The notes: generated by a model from the sequence alone, not told the origin. Positions 53,701 through 63,376 are shown, counted from the first letter of the stretch. The stretch is 64,000 nt of DNA from Tomocerus qinae (GCA_020055645.1 CM034548.1:27206201-27270200), one strand, 5' to 3'. Numbers and translations are program-made.

Positions 53701-55676
53701 TTTTGGGAAGAAGAGTGGAGGTGGTGTGAGTGGTGGGGATGGTTCGGCGGAGCGGAGGCTGTAAGTCTGATGGTGGAGGAGGAAGATGGTTCAGGAGAGG
53801 AGGTCACGGATAAATCCTCTGCAGCTGTCTGCAACTCTTCCTTCACCTGGACCCGGTGCAAGGTGATGTGAGCACTTGCATGGTGAATGCTACTCCCTCC
53901 ACTTGAAATGTTATGACTAGCACTATTCGAACTTAATATATTTGTACTGGCAACGGCACTTGCACTCCCTCCGCTACTATTATTATTATTATTACTATTA
54001 TTATTATTACTCCCTCCTCCTGCACTGTTCTGACTATTATTATTATGACTATTACTGTTGTTATTATTATTAGAGTGGAGTTGGAGGGAGTGAGGTCCTT
54101 GTTGTTGTGATGTAGTGTGGTGAGATGCGGAGAGAGCGGAGTGAGATGGATGTGAAGTCACGACGAGCACACGACTGACTGAGGAGCAGGAAGCATTGGC
54201 GAGTGCACTGCCAGTCGGAGCGGAGTGGAGCGAGGAGCTGGATCGGGCCCCTGCCACTGACACCATAGAAAACACTTCTCCGGCCCCAGAGTGGCCGCAA
54301 TGAGTCCCCAATGCACTCAAACTCCCTCCCACAACTGTCGTCCCTCCAACAACAACTCCACTCGCCAACAGTCCGTGACTCGCATGTGAGTGATGATGAT
54401 GATGGTGATGTTGTTGTTGGTGGTGGTGGTGGTGGTGCGGATGCGGACTTTCTTCGGCCTCCTCCTCCACTTCTTCCACCACTTCCTCCGCACCCTCTTC
54501 CATATCGTCAATTTCTTCGTCTTCACCCCCGCCGGGGTGATTTCCATGGTGGTGATGGTGATGGCAATTGTGACCCACAGTCTCGCATTCTCCACCCTCT
54601 TCTTCTTCCACCCCTCCGTGGTGGTGTCCACCATGGTGCGAGTGATGATACTGATGTTGTTGTTGATCGTGGTGTTGTTGTAATTGGTGATGATGGTGTT
54701 GTTGCTGTTGTTGATGGTGGGAGTGATGATGACCATGGTGGGAATGTTGCTGCTGTTGTTGCAGTTGGTGGTGGTGGAAATTATTCGTTGTTCGGATGAT
54801 AGTATGAGTCTCCGACGTGGACGCCTGGATAATTGACGAGTTTTGGGAAATGTGCGACGTAGGGCAGTGGCTGCTCTCCGATAACTCGCACTCGCTCTCC
54901 CCCTCCCCGCCCATCATTTCCGGGTCGGAGGAATCTAGCCCCATTTCTTGCTTGTAGGCTTTGTAGTCTTTGTATTCTTTGAGCACTCTTTCTTCCTCGG
55001 ATTCTGTCACCAAATGATCTCCTGACAGATCTTGTTCTTCTCCCTGATCATCACCTTGTCCGTGCTCCAGTTCTTGCTCCACGACAACCTCCACGCCGCC
55101 AACACCATCTTTGTCACTCTCGTGGTGCAACACTCCGCACAAATCCCCGCCATCCTCCCGCTCTTCATCTGACGTTGGAGAACATTGACTCGCACTGTCG
55201 TACACCGTTACAGTTCGGTGCTGCCGCCTTTCCCGCAATCTCCCACCGGCTGTTGAATACAACTCCGAGCTCAGCTCAGAGTTCAGGTGCTGAGTCAGTT
55301 GCGCTAGCTGCGTGTGGGTGATCGTTTGCGTGTGACCGATGTGAGCTCCGCGAGCTCCGATGACCACCACTCCCGATGTCGCTCCCCCCGCCGTCGGCGA
55401 CGAAGACGTTGTGTACGTCCCCACGGGGTAATTCCCTTTCGCGATGACATTTCTGCCACGACTGTGCCGAGTCTCTGTGTAACTCACTCCACCTGTCTCT
55501 TCACTCAAACTCAACTCCTCACCCTCTTCCAAAACATCTTCGTCGTCCCCTGTGTGGTTCTCGATCTCGATTTCAACACCCACTCCCACCTCCACTATTT
55601 CCACTGCCCCCACAGACTCTGGATTCAATTGATCAGAGTCCAATTGCTCCTCTCCCAGAGTTTCCAATGTTTCCAT
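14403..55676 (-). CDS. onecut: onecut (HNF-6 family) CUT-homeodomain transcription factor, whole gene
   Basis: Predicted coding sequence joins 55676-51890, 14933-14821 and 14738-14403, giving 1411 residues. The joins are phase-consistent (phase 1, then phase 0) and rebuild the conserved linker RLAACKRK between the CUT domain and the homeodomain. Order: acidic N-terminus, three His/Gln-rich tracts and an Asn/Ser tract (residues 300-711), a conserved Onecut block (805-840), one CUT domain (about 1184-1262), a homeodomain (about 1281-1339) and a Ser/Gln-rich tail. Onecut proteins are nuclear DNA-binding regulators, known from flies and vertebrates in neuronal, photoreceptor and endodermal differentiation. 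From memory, fly Onecut has about 1080 residues and vertebrate members about 465-504, so this one is large because of low-complexity expansions. Two further candidate exons lie in the 36.96-kb first intron and are listed separately. Confidence 0.95.
14739..14820 (-). other. Short onecut intron splitting the homeodomain (82 bp)
   Basis: Donor AAG|GTACGT at 14821/14820 and acceptor TTTTCAG|GAAACG at 14739/14738. It interrupts the homeodomain in phase 0 after AIFK, between helix 1 and helix 2. Confidence 0.93.
14821..14933 (-). CDS. onecut: onecut middle exon: linker and first part of homeodomain
   Basis: 113 bases: two bases completing a split Ala codon, then 37 codons starting CKRKEEQQTQ and ending RRTLQAIFK. 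The acceptor is ATAAATCAG and the donor AAG|GTACGT. KKPRLVFTDLQRRTLQAIFK is the Onecut homeodomain start (N-terminal arm and helix 1). The basic CKRK cluster just after the junction belongs to the CUT-homeodomain linker. Phase 1 entry matches the end of the CUT exon at 51890, and equally the end of the 87-bp candidate exon at 32907. Confidence 0.95.
14934..21022 (-). other. 3' part of the long onecut intron
   Basis: AT-rich intron with no supportable exon. It contains many short tracts of the types GTAAGTA, TACCTAC and ATTA but no array or transposon ends I could delimit. A C/T-rich stretch at about 17990-18060 and 18330-18480 is ordinary intron. Short open frames here have no coding character. 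Confidence 0.5.
21023..21028 (-). terminator. Poly(A) signal of the candidate alternative onecut 3' exon
   Basis: AATAAA on the minus strand, 121 bases past the TAG stop. About 10-40 bases further along the minus strand is a GU-rich tract (CAGTGTGTGTGTCTGTTGTC), the expected downstream element for cleavage and polyadenylation. Signal and downstream element together are better than those at the main onecut 3' end. Confidence 0.55.
21149..21471 (-). CDS. Candidate alternative terminal exon of onecut (homeodomain-less isoform)
   Basis: An exon-like island within the AT-rich onecut intron. The acceptor is GTCTCTGATTGCAG|AGTACC at 21472/21471. The exon has two bases, 106 codons and TAG at 21151-21149, so it needs a phase-1 donor, which both the CUT exon and the 87-bp candidate exon have. 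Joined to the CUT exon it starts EYQMQVCSANAP, continues with Ser/Pro-rich sequence including LSPPPYPSYVP (a PPPY WW-binding motif), and ends SNCCSSLL. Codons strongly prefer C or G at the third position, as in the real onecut exon. The product would be 1369 residues with CUT domain but no homeodomain. An alternative donor CTA|GTGAGT overlaps the stop, but using it would shift frame into the homeodomain exon. It could also be the last exon of an unrelated nested gene; I do not recognise the peptide. Confidence 0.5.
21472..32906 (-). other. Middle part of the long onecut intron
   Basis: AT-rich intron. No exon, transposon end, tRNA or tandem array that I can support. Open frames of 60-90 codons on both strands (for example 24626-24886, 32547-32822) look like chance frames in low-GC sequence. 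Confidence 0.5.
32907..32993 (-). CDS. onecut: Candidate cassette / recursive-splice exon of onecut (29-residue linker insert)
   Basis: 87 bases bounded by an acceptor (TTATCTTATTTCAG) and a donor (CATCG|GTAAGA). The length is a multiple of three and it is stop-free in the frame set by the CUT exon. Inserted between CUT and homeodomain exons it would encode GKPTMHSSSCMQVNL followed by GFNCGSDEATLSGI, then rejoin Ala-CKRK. Mammalian HNF-6 beta carries a 26-residue insert at the same place, so a cassette exon here has a precedent. The exon's first bases are GTAAGC, so the site reads CAG|GTAAGC, a combined acceptor and donor as at recursive splice sites. It lies 18.9 kb from the upstream exon and 18.0 kb from the downstream one, close to mid-intron, where such sites tend to lie. 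I infer a real spliced exon; whether it stays in mature mRNA is open. Confidence 0.6.
32994..41203 (-). other. 5' part of the long onecut intron, first section
   Basis: AT-rich intron. A 195-codon open frame at 34137-34724 (minus) has no recognisable domain and no flanking splice signals. A (CACT)n tract lies at about 35842-35865. A more G+C-rich stretch at about 39300-40200 includes an ATTA-containing block near 39370-39480 and an exon-like block at 39905-39956 described under findings; it may be regulatory. Confidence 0.45.
41204..41346. repeat. 34-bp tandem repeat, four copies
   Basis: CTTTTAC with the following TCTAGCTTCCT recurs at 41204, 41238, 41272 and 41306, an exact 34-base period, with a partial fifth unit from 41340. 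Copies differ by a few substitutions (CTCTTAATT versus CTGTTAATT). It is inside the onecut intron and is pyrimidine-rich on the plus strand. Confidence 0.93.
41347..51889 (-). other. 5' part of the long onecut intron, second section
   Basis: Mostly AT-rich intron. Simple repeats include (GTAA)n at 44041-44058 and a GA-rich tract at 48391-48421. A G+C-enriched island at about 44160-44660 contains a strong pyrimidine tract and acceptor on the minus strand (TCTTTCTTTTGGCTGCAG, exon side from 44571), but neither following frame resembles a known protein. Nothing else here supports a gene. Confidence 0.45.
51890..55676 (-). CDS. onecut: onecut first coding exon: low-complexity regions and CUT domain
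   Basis: Starts at ATG 55676 (peptide METLETLGEEQLDSDQ); an in-frame TGA lies 13 bases upstream at 55691-55689, so no earlier ATG in this exon can extend it. It has 1262 codons plus one base, ending GTTTAGCAG|GTAAAC (phase 1). Residues 1-70 are acidic. Residues 301-360 and 412-432 are His/Gln runs, about 534-567 is Asn/Ser-rich (AAT repeats in the DNA), and about 672-711 is His-rich. Residues 805-820 (YATLTPLQPLPPISTM), followed by SDKF and AGNVAGSF, match a block conserved in vertebrate Onecut proteins. The CUT domain is about 1184-1262; LSDLL at 1221-1225 corresponds to the HNF-6 motif reported to contact CBP. The exon is much richer in G+C than its surroundings. Confidence 0.96.
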
Positions 55677-55706
55677 CACAGCCAATTTTCATTCTTCTAA
55701 GGGCAT
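55633..55706 (-). promoter_or_regulatory. Upstream open reading frames at the onecut start
   Basis: Two short frames precede the onecut ATG. One runs from ATG at 55706 for five codons (MPLEE) to TGA at 55689. The next ATG, at 55692, overlaps that stop, has A at -3, and opens a 19-codon frame ending at 55633, which overlaps the onecut start in another frame. The onecut ATG has G at -3 and +4. If the 5' UTR includes these bases, ribosome access to the main start should be restrained. Confidence 0.45.
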
Positions 55707-57359
55707 GTCGTCCTTGTCTCTTTAATTCATTTACGCACGCACGACTTGATTACGCACATTATTTTACACTTCGTCCCCAAATCACTTCAATGTCACGGAA
55801 TTTATTCAACACTCTCATATTCTTCGGATGTAGAATTCCCGCTTTTTTCTCTATCTTGACTCAATATTCTTGAGTAACGTTGTTTCGTTACTATTCCATC
55901 ATTTTAACTATTGTCGCAATAATTTGAACAAACGTAAATTGTCATATGACAATGTTCCTAAGATGCATAAAAATCTTGATTTTCTTAATTGACTAGGATA
56001 GTAAAGTTCAAGTGAATTATTTAAAACCTGTAATGATTGAGATCTGATGGTGTAGTTCAAGGTCAGTGACTAGACAGAAAGAAGAAAAGTTATACTTTCA
56101 CTTGCAGATAAAGTCTGCAAAGAGATTTAATACAAACCCGTCGGTGAAAATGTTTTAGTTTAGACTATCACAAAGGCAACTAAGGCAGTCAATGAAATTT
56201 CTTCCTGTTGTACTAAAATTGTTATTGTTTGAATATTTCTAAATATCGACGAAGGTAAGCTGCGTAAGAATGGAACATACTGGAGATTAGTCTATTTATT
56301 ATGTAAGTCTATATTATAATAAGGCTTGTATTTTCACCCGTAGTAAATAAAAAATATTCCAACGAATGTATTTATAGCTACTTATTATTGTTTGGAGAAA
56401 GTGAAAGCGTAGCTTCGTGTCTTCATTTTTTACGTATTGTAGTACTAGCAGTTGAAGGAACACAAATCTGGATATAAATATATTTAATTAATGTCTATAA
56501 AGATTAGATTATTGAAGATACATATCGATTGACAGGCTATGAATGAAGAACGTTGAAGAAAATAAGATTTTCCAATCTGAGGCCTTTGTGTTGCTTTCCA
56601 ATCCAATGGCTTCCTTCAGATCCCGAGAAAAGAGGTCTGGACTGGTTTAGATTGAAGCGTGAAAGTGGCAAGCCGTTCGTGTACAGAGTTCGCATATAAA
56701 AACAAAGGATCATATGGTGATATCGACCTTTAAAGATTCACTCACTGGCCACAAAAAGAACGCGTTAAGGCAAATGGTAATCAATACATTTGATAGCCAC
56801 CCTATCTAGTAAATAGTTATAAAAAGTCCGGGAATAACTAGATGAGACGAAATCAACACTGAGAACGTAATTTGGAAATGCACGGATGATAAATACAATT
56901 GAAGATGAAATGCATCTCTTACTTGGGTGGTAACCGGAGATGATCTTTTCTTAATGACGACAATTTAGGAGTTTAGCTGCTGTCGACTTTTACTCGGGAT
57001 TATATCTTCCGTCCTTGTATGCTGCCATAATGCCGTTGCCAGCCATATCGGAGTATGTGTGTATAGGAGTCGAAAGGTATTGCACTATGTGGGACTATTG
57101 TCTTTCCAGGAAAACTACTCTAATTGTATGTTTATATTTCTACGTGTGGATTTTCAAAGTCAACTGGCTAATTTGGATAAGAGTTTTTCAGTGATTGGAT
57201 GGAAATGAACTTGACCACTGTGTCACTGACAGGAACGTAGTTATTATGTTGTTGTTTTGTGTGTGAGTTTGTGGGGGTGGCCACCAGTGACAACAATGAC
57301 TCGCTGACCGAAAAGTAAGAGCAAGAGCAAGTCCATGTTGATGAGTTTGGGAGGAGGAA
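55707..57359. other. onecut 5' flank or leader, no gene seen
   Basis: Immediately upstream of the large exon I see no clear pyrimidine-AG acceptor, so the first coding exon may contain the transcription start or be preceded by an untranslated exon I could not place. No TATA box or other promoter element is convincing. Confidence 0.4.
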
Positions 57360-57850
57360 GGACTAGTTGGCTGGCAATCATAAGCAGTTCAGTTCATTTC
57401 AGTCCGAGTCGGTTCAGTCGGAGTTTCCCTATATCCACGCGATAACTCTTGTTTATACTATATATTCATATACATTTCATTCGGAGAAAGCTCCGAATTC
57501 CGTCTTCGCCCATGTTCACGTTATCCCACTAAAATATCCCATTGCGCAGGGACTCGCGCAGAGCCTACAACACACCTCTTACTTTCTATCCACTTGGGCC
57601 AAGGGTGAACTGATATGGAGTCTCCCAGCTCGGATCTCAGCCCTACGTTTCCCTACTACCCGAAATACCCGAATTCACAGTGTCAAACACTCACGTGATC
57701 AAAAACGACGGAGGGAGCCGTCTTTCTTTCCAATTCTACCCATTGTCCTCCTCCACTTCTACTCACTTACACAGACGGAGCTCATGTCTCCTCCGCCACA
57801 ACTCAACTGACACTGCACCAATCTGCCTCCTTCATCACACACAACTAAAT
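57360..57850. promoter_or_regulatory. G+C-enriched block upstream of onecut, possible promoter
   Basis: About 2 kb upstream of the onecut ATG. On the minus strand it contains an initiator-like TCAGTTG (57810-57804), a donor-like TGT|GTAAGTGAG at 57771/57770, and an E-box CACGTG. This could be a short untranslated first exon and promoter. A 147-codon open frame on the plus strand across this block does not look like a protein. The assignment is a guess from position and composition. Confidence 0.25.
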
Positions 57851-60487
57851 ATCGTCTCACCTTCCAACATCTACTCTGCTGCGACAATATTTACTACCAA
57901 CAAATATCACACTAAACACTTTCCAACCGCATTGTAGTCTAGAAGAATGGTTCTTACTTGTAATTATTCACGTTCACCAAAGCCAAATAATGTTTTTGGA
58001 AAGGTCGTCGTCCTAATAAGTGTATTTAATTACCATTGTAGATATCCGGTTGTGATTTAACAAGACTTAATTCAAAGAAAATGAACATTATTTAGTTACA
58101 CAGATTTATATAATTTATTTGTAGTGGTATTATATTATGTAGTACAAATAATAGAACAAGCTGAAGATATCTGTACAGCAGATTTTGTGTTAAATTAACC
58201 AGTTAGTTTAGTTGTGTTAGTAGTTATGAAACTCATAACAAGAGAAGATGATATTTTTGACGTTTGAAAATAATACAGGAAGGACCGTCTACTTAGTGCT
58301 GCTGAGCGATATTTTCCATGAAACATTAATGACACAAGGCCGTAATAAATGTAGGTAGAGAGCTGTAGGTAGGGACCTAGACTTAAAAGTACCAATTCAA
58401 AGTTGCAGTAGCTAGTAATACTTGTGCAACTGGATTGTAGGTAGGGAAGGAAGCTAAGGGATGGATGACATGAGGGCAGAGGAAGGAAGAGGTCCTTTTC
58501 TATAAAATAATCTCATCTCGTCCGGTTACCCTCAACCGACCCAGCCAAGAGCCCCTATGATTATATAGTATGGGATAAGCATACCTATTCACTTACTTAT
58601 CTGAACTTTGTATGCATCGAGTCATGATACAATAACATCCGTGATAGCGGTACTGGGTGTACGTGTTTGTAGGTACTCACGTACTGTCGTGTGACGCAAT
58701 TATATACAGAATAATATATGTATCCGGTTGATATAATTCATACTAGCTATTAAACTCTATTTATGATTTTCAACTATTCCTTCCTACTTGATGTATAGGT
58801 ACATAATTTATGCTCATATACTATTTGCTTATAACATTCAAATACATGCACTTACTTTTTATTGTTAGATTTTGTACGAAGGACATTAAAGTAATATTTA
58901 ATATTAATACCTAGAATTCGTGCTTAATGGCATCACTGGGAGAAAACAACAGCAGAAGAGATTGCTTTGTTTCTATCGGTCAGTACCGTATATAGAAATA
59001 TTTTCGGGGGTGCTATGCCACAAGGCAACAATGTTGTCAACAAAGAAATTCTTAACCTTTTTATGATGCAATGGATAGATTATTGTATATTATGTGATTG
59101 CCAAAATTGCAAAATATTATTCATTTATTGATACTTATGATGTTATTACTGATGATGTTGTTACACTTATTCCTTTATAGGTTGTTACTCTGGTCAGTCT
59201 TAACGTCTCAAGCTGAATTAATCATACATGTTGTAGAAGCCAAATAACACTACCACAAACTATGAAAAAGAAAGATTAAATAACACGGGGATAGTGCTAC
59301 AAAAACACCAACAAGTAAATCAAAATTACGATTTTATTTCATGTCTCATTCATAATAGTTTCTCATAATTCATGTAAAATCATACAACAACTTTGTCATT
59401 TGTAGGCAATAATTTAAATCTTAAGGCAATATGATTTTCAAAGCCCAAGACCTAAACGATATAAACGAGAAATTTTTGGGAAGTTCGGAAAACTCCGAAA
59501 AAAATTAATAAAAATTACAAATAATTAGACCAAGCATGTTGTGTGCATTAATTCGGAATTGAGTATAGCCCATAAAGTTACCAAAAGTCTTCCTAAATTT
59601 TCTAAAAGTGACGGAAGGCGAAGGACCTGTATAATATGGGGCGTGAAAATTTCTACTCCACACCCCTAAATTTAGAAAAGTCTTTAAAGTCGGTCGGTCA
59701 ATTTTTCTAACAACTTCTACATAAAGATGTACCTAAAGTGAATTTTAGCAGAGTATTTTTAGACTAAAAGCATTTGAAGCGATAAACTATAGATTTACTA
59801 AACATTTTCGAACTAAATATATACTAGGTTCTAACTAAAAGCAATAAAATAACTTACGCCGTTTTATAAAACTGTATTGCAAATGAACAAAGTTTTCTTT
59901 TTTAAATGGTATTTTGTTGTAGGTACACTTTAGTATTCCATAATGCAGATAAGCAACTGTAACACAAGTTTGACATTTTATATGCGTATAGCAGATAATT
60001 CTAAGGATTAATTGCTACAGTAGACACCGACATGAGGATATTGCTCTCAATTTCATTTGATATGCATATCTGATAAAGCTATTTCAAACGAAAGTTAAAC
60101 ACCCTTGTGGCGGATTGTACACAGCTGTCGAAAGGAGACGTGTAAAAAATTTGTTTCACCGATTGCAATGCCGGCGAATATCTATTCAGTAGACTGCCGC
60201 TAGTATTGCTCACGAAGGTAATGACGAATTACGTATGTATATCATGAATCCTCGGTATGTGCACTCCTTTAACAGGCATGGTTAAACAATCTGCACCTAT
60301 ACTATCGTTTATGTAACATAATTATGATATCTAATCCATAAACAAAAACATACTGCTGTTTGAAAAGGGTTGATTCATAGAAGGTATCCCTAGCTTTGAT
60401 TCTAAAGAATATTGCAGTACCATACGATGTAAAGATAGGTAGGTATACATAGATTGGTAACAAGTAAAGTTGTAAAATATTTCTTCT
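57851..60487. other. Upstream intergenic sequence, no gene seen
   Basis: AT-rich and unique as far as I can see. A small imperfect hairpin (GGGGCGTG and CACACCCC) lies near 59639-59667. No open frame or RNA gene is supportable. Confidence 0.45.
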
Positions 60488-61395
60488 ATGGTAATACCAC
60501 CCGGTGGTACTACCTCCCCGCTAGTTTATAATATTTTCCAATAATATTCCAATAATATAATAATATATAATAATTCCAATATATTGTTTATAATACCTTC
60601 TACTTAGTAATACCTCACATGGGTATTTCCTCTCTGCTAGAAATACCTCCCAAGGTTTACTGCCTTTTTGCTAGATATATTATTTCCCAAGGTACTACCT
60701 TTTTGCCAGTAATACCTCCTAGTAGTATTATCTCCAATTAACAATACCTTTCCAAAAGTATTGCATTATTTGTATAACTTCCCGTCAGCACAGTGATTAG
60801 TACCATGTCTGTTAGGGGGAGAGCACGGCCACATTGATAAGTAGAGCTATGATATCGCTCAAGCAGAAAGGGCTTACTTGCAGTTACTTCCGGGACAACT
60901 TTACTGAGTGTACAGACTTACACGAAGACTTTGGTGAGAGATACTGAACCATTATGTGGTACAGCCCTACACAGTCCCGTACTCTACCAACGCAGGAGGG
61001 GTATCATAGCCACCTACCTTGGTTAGTTGTACATTCTGCTAGTAATATCTTCCGGTGGTACTGTCTCCCGATCCAATAAGAAAAGATTCTTAATTAAAAA
61101 CTGGAAAGTAAAACGAGAAAATCCATTAAAAGTTTTGTGATTAAAAATAGTATCATGTTTTCAGATTAGTGTTGTTATTATTGGTTATGGTTAATACTAA
61201 TTATAAAATTATAATGTGCGCCTTGTATTACATTGCGTACTATTTAGTAAAACGATAATTAGAATATTCTATTATTTATTTGGCATCCTTATGTGGAGGT
61301 TCTAGTACTACTGGGAGATAGGATTAGTGAGATTTAATACTATGGGAGGTATTATCAAAGGGGAAGTATTACAAGCTGGTAGATATTAATATGGA
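60488..61395. repeat. Foldback-like cluster of short repeats, possible mobile element
   Basis: From 60488 to about 60770 variants of a unit containing TAATACCTCC, GGTACTACCT and GCTAG recur several times in one orientation. One more copy (CTGCTAGTAATATCTTCCGG) lies near 61036. At about 61298-61392 the same motifs appear in the opposite orientation (GGGAGGTATTATC, GGGAAGTATTAC). The middle, about 60780-61030, is non-repetitive and more G+C-rich. Inverted arms built of short tandem sub-repeats resemble foldback elements, but the boundaries and any target duplication are not clear. Confidence 0.5.
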
Positions 61396-62099
61396 ATCCT
61401 TGGATTCCTTACACTAAACAAAATCAGAGAGTTGCCTATGCATATAGTAGCATGTGGCATTGATACTATATGTACCATTAGTACAAGACACCATACTATC
61501 AAAATGTTTTTCGCTGTTTTTTCCATGCTATGCATATTAAACTTTAATCAGAGAAATGAACTGTATTGCATAATAAAACATGGAACTCAAATTAGATTGA
61601 TATAAAGGTAACTACGAGTACTTCGAAAGATGAATGTATAGACAATTATAGGTTGTTCTAAAAATTTCATGCATATATAATTAATTCATTACATACATAT
61701 TTGTACGACTTCCTCCAGCTGACCAAAACGAATATTATATCATTTATATAACTGTACAGTTTTAAAAGCTATAACCTATCTCATAGATAACGGTGACATA
61801 CGTAACTATATGAAGCAAATCTATGTGCTATGTAGACAGACGTGTCCTGCTTGCAATAATTCACCACTGAGATAAGGGAAGAGCATGTAAGTATCCCCAG
61901 CCCACTGCCATGTGTGATCGTGAGATAGAAATAGCAAGCCTGAAGGCGGCTATGTCCCTAACAATCATTTGGGTAGGATTCTATAGGGTAATATAGCAAA
62001 GGACAGATACAAAGGAGAATTTTTGGTGATATGACGGTAGGAAGGAATCCGATTGAATAGATAGTTTTTATAGGATATAAATAGTATAAATATTTCCCG
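61396..62099. other. Intergenic sequence, no gene seen
   Basis: AT-rich, no open frame with coding character and no repeat array. Confidence 0.45.
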
Positions 62100-62280
62100 G
62101 CTGGCTCGTGCTGGCTGATATTGAATGACCGAATAGATTTTGGACAGGAGCGCAGCGGCAGGAAATGGAGAGGCACTGGCACCTGGCTCTTGAGCAAAAG
62201 GCACCTGGCCTCGGCACGGCCCGCCATAGGGATCTATTGGTCTCTTCTCTCTAAATTGAGGTTGAGACTTCATCTATTTA
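62100..62280. other. Small G+C-rich island, unassigned
   Basis: Sharply more G+C-rich than its surroundings. On the minus strand an ATG at 62273 opens a frame (MKSQPQFREKRPIDPYGG, then Pro/Ala-rich) that reads plausibly for about 60 codons before becoming AT-rich. CAG|GTGCC could serve as a donor. I recognise no family; it could be a coding start, an untranslated exon or regulatory DNA. Confidence 0.2.
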
Positions 62281-63324
62281 TTTCTAGTAGGCATACTGAC
62301 TCATTCACTCTCTAACTACCTGGCTTATATACTGTGCATTACACGTTACACACATTCATTACATTTCATCTCATCATCCCCCTCCTGACGTGTATACTAC
62401 AAAACTCTACCACCCTAACCCTTTGTCTCTCCTATAATTTGGTTTGTTTCCTGCAAGTTTGACAAACACTAGCATAACATAAAAGAGAGATTTGTAAATA
62501 GATACAACTCACAGTGAACAGACATTAACTTGTTGTAAATCTACAATTTTTTGCACAAATTTTTAGATTAGTGGAGCATTCTTCAGCGTATCTGTCTATT
62601 TGTTGATATTAGTACTAAGTAAATGTACTTTCACGTCGAAATGATTTCCCCAAGGAGAAACGTAGTTTAATTTGTTTACTTTGACTAAGAGAGCATGATT
62701 AAGTAGACACTTGATAGGAGATGACATTGAAAAGAGAAAAATGTGTAGGAGCGTGAAGAGGAAAATCAATTGTATTGATAAAATAGTAATGTAGAGCAAA
62801 AAACGAAAATGAAATCAATAAGTCAATAAATGGAACGGGTTTTAAAAGCATTGCACTATTGCAGGAGGAAGTAGTAGTAGGAACATCAATAGAGTGATGT
62901 AAACAGTAGTAGTAGGTCCGTGTAGACAAATAGAATAAAAAGGGTCGGTAGCCAAGCAATCACATTCATTCATAGGCTCTCCTCCACTACTACTACTGGT
63001 CTTGTAGTAGTAAGTAAGTAGTGCAGTCGAGTTTACTGGAGTAGTAGCAGGGAGAAAGGACGTGGGTTACACAGTAAGTAGTAGAACACGGACACGAGTA
63101 GTAAAAGGTTGGTGTGGATGGTGTATGTGGCGTGAGACGGACGAGCGACTCGGGCGCTGCTGAAGAAGGCAGGGTGCCGGTTTCTAACTTTCCACCTATC
63201 TACCAGACTGGGGAAGAAAACAATATTATGCAATCGATACTACCCAATAGAGAGGTTTTTGGAGAGAGAGAGCGAGGACGAGAGTCAGTCCTCCAGAACT
63301 CACTCACAGAGCAGTAGGGTAACA
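62281..63324. other. Intergenic sequence downstream of the candidate terminal exon
   Basis: AT-rich to about 63080, then more G+C-rich. Short GTA/TAC tracts (62870-63080) and a GA tract (63258-63275). No supportable gene on either strand. Confidence 0.4.
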
Positions 63325-63330
63325 TTTATT
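63325..63330 (-). terminator. Poly(A) signal after the candidate terminal exon
   Basis: AATAAA on the minus strand, 46 bases past the TGA at 63379-63377. A G/U-rich stretch (TGCTCTGTGAGTGAGTTC) follows about 10-30 bases later, as expected of a cleavage site. Confidence 0.4.
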
Positions 63331-63376
63331 TGTTGGTGGGTCAGAAAGATACGGAAATGAAGTCAATCGCTCATCT

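Noticed and set aside
54311-54799. 162-codon plus-strand frame and overlapping frames on both strands
   Set aside because: All are shadows of the CAC/CAG/GAG repeat codons in the onecut His/Gln and acidic tracts.
55677-55685. Extension of onecut to an upstream TTG start (MAV before METLE)
   Set aside because: TTG is not a likely initiator here; the ATG at 55676 has good context and is the first ATG after an in-frame stop.
57367-57810. 147-codon plus-strand frame
   Set aside because: Composition and repeats do not look like protein; the block is better read as possible promoter or leader DNA.
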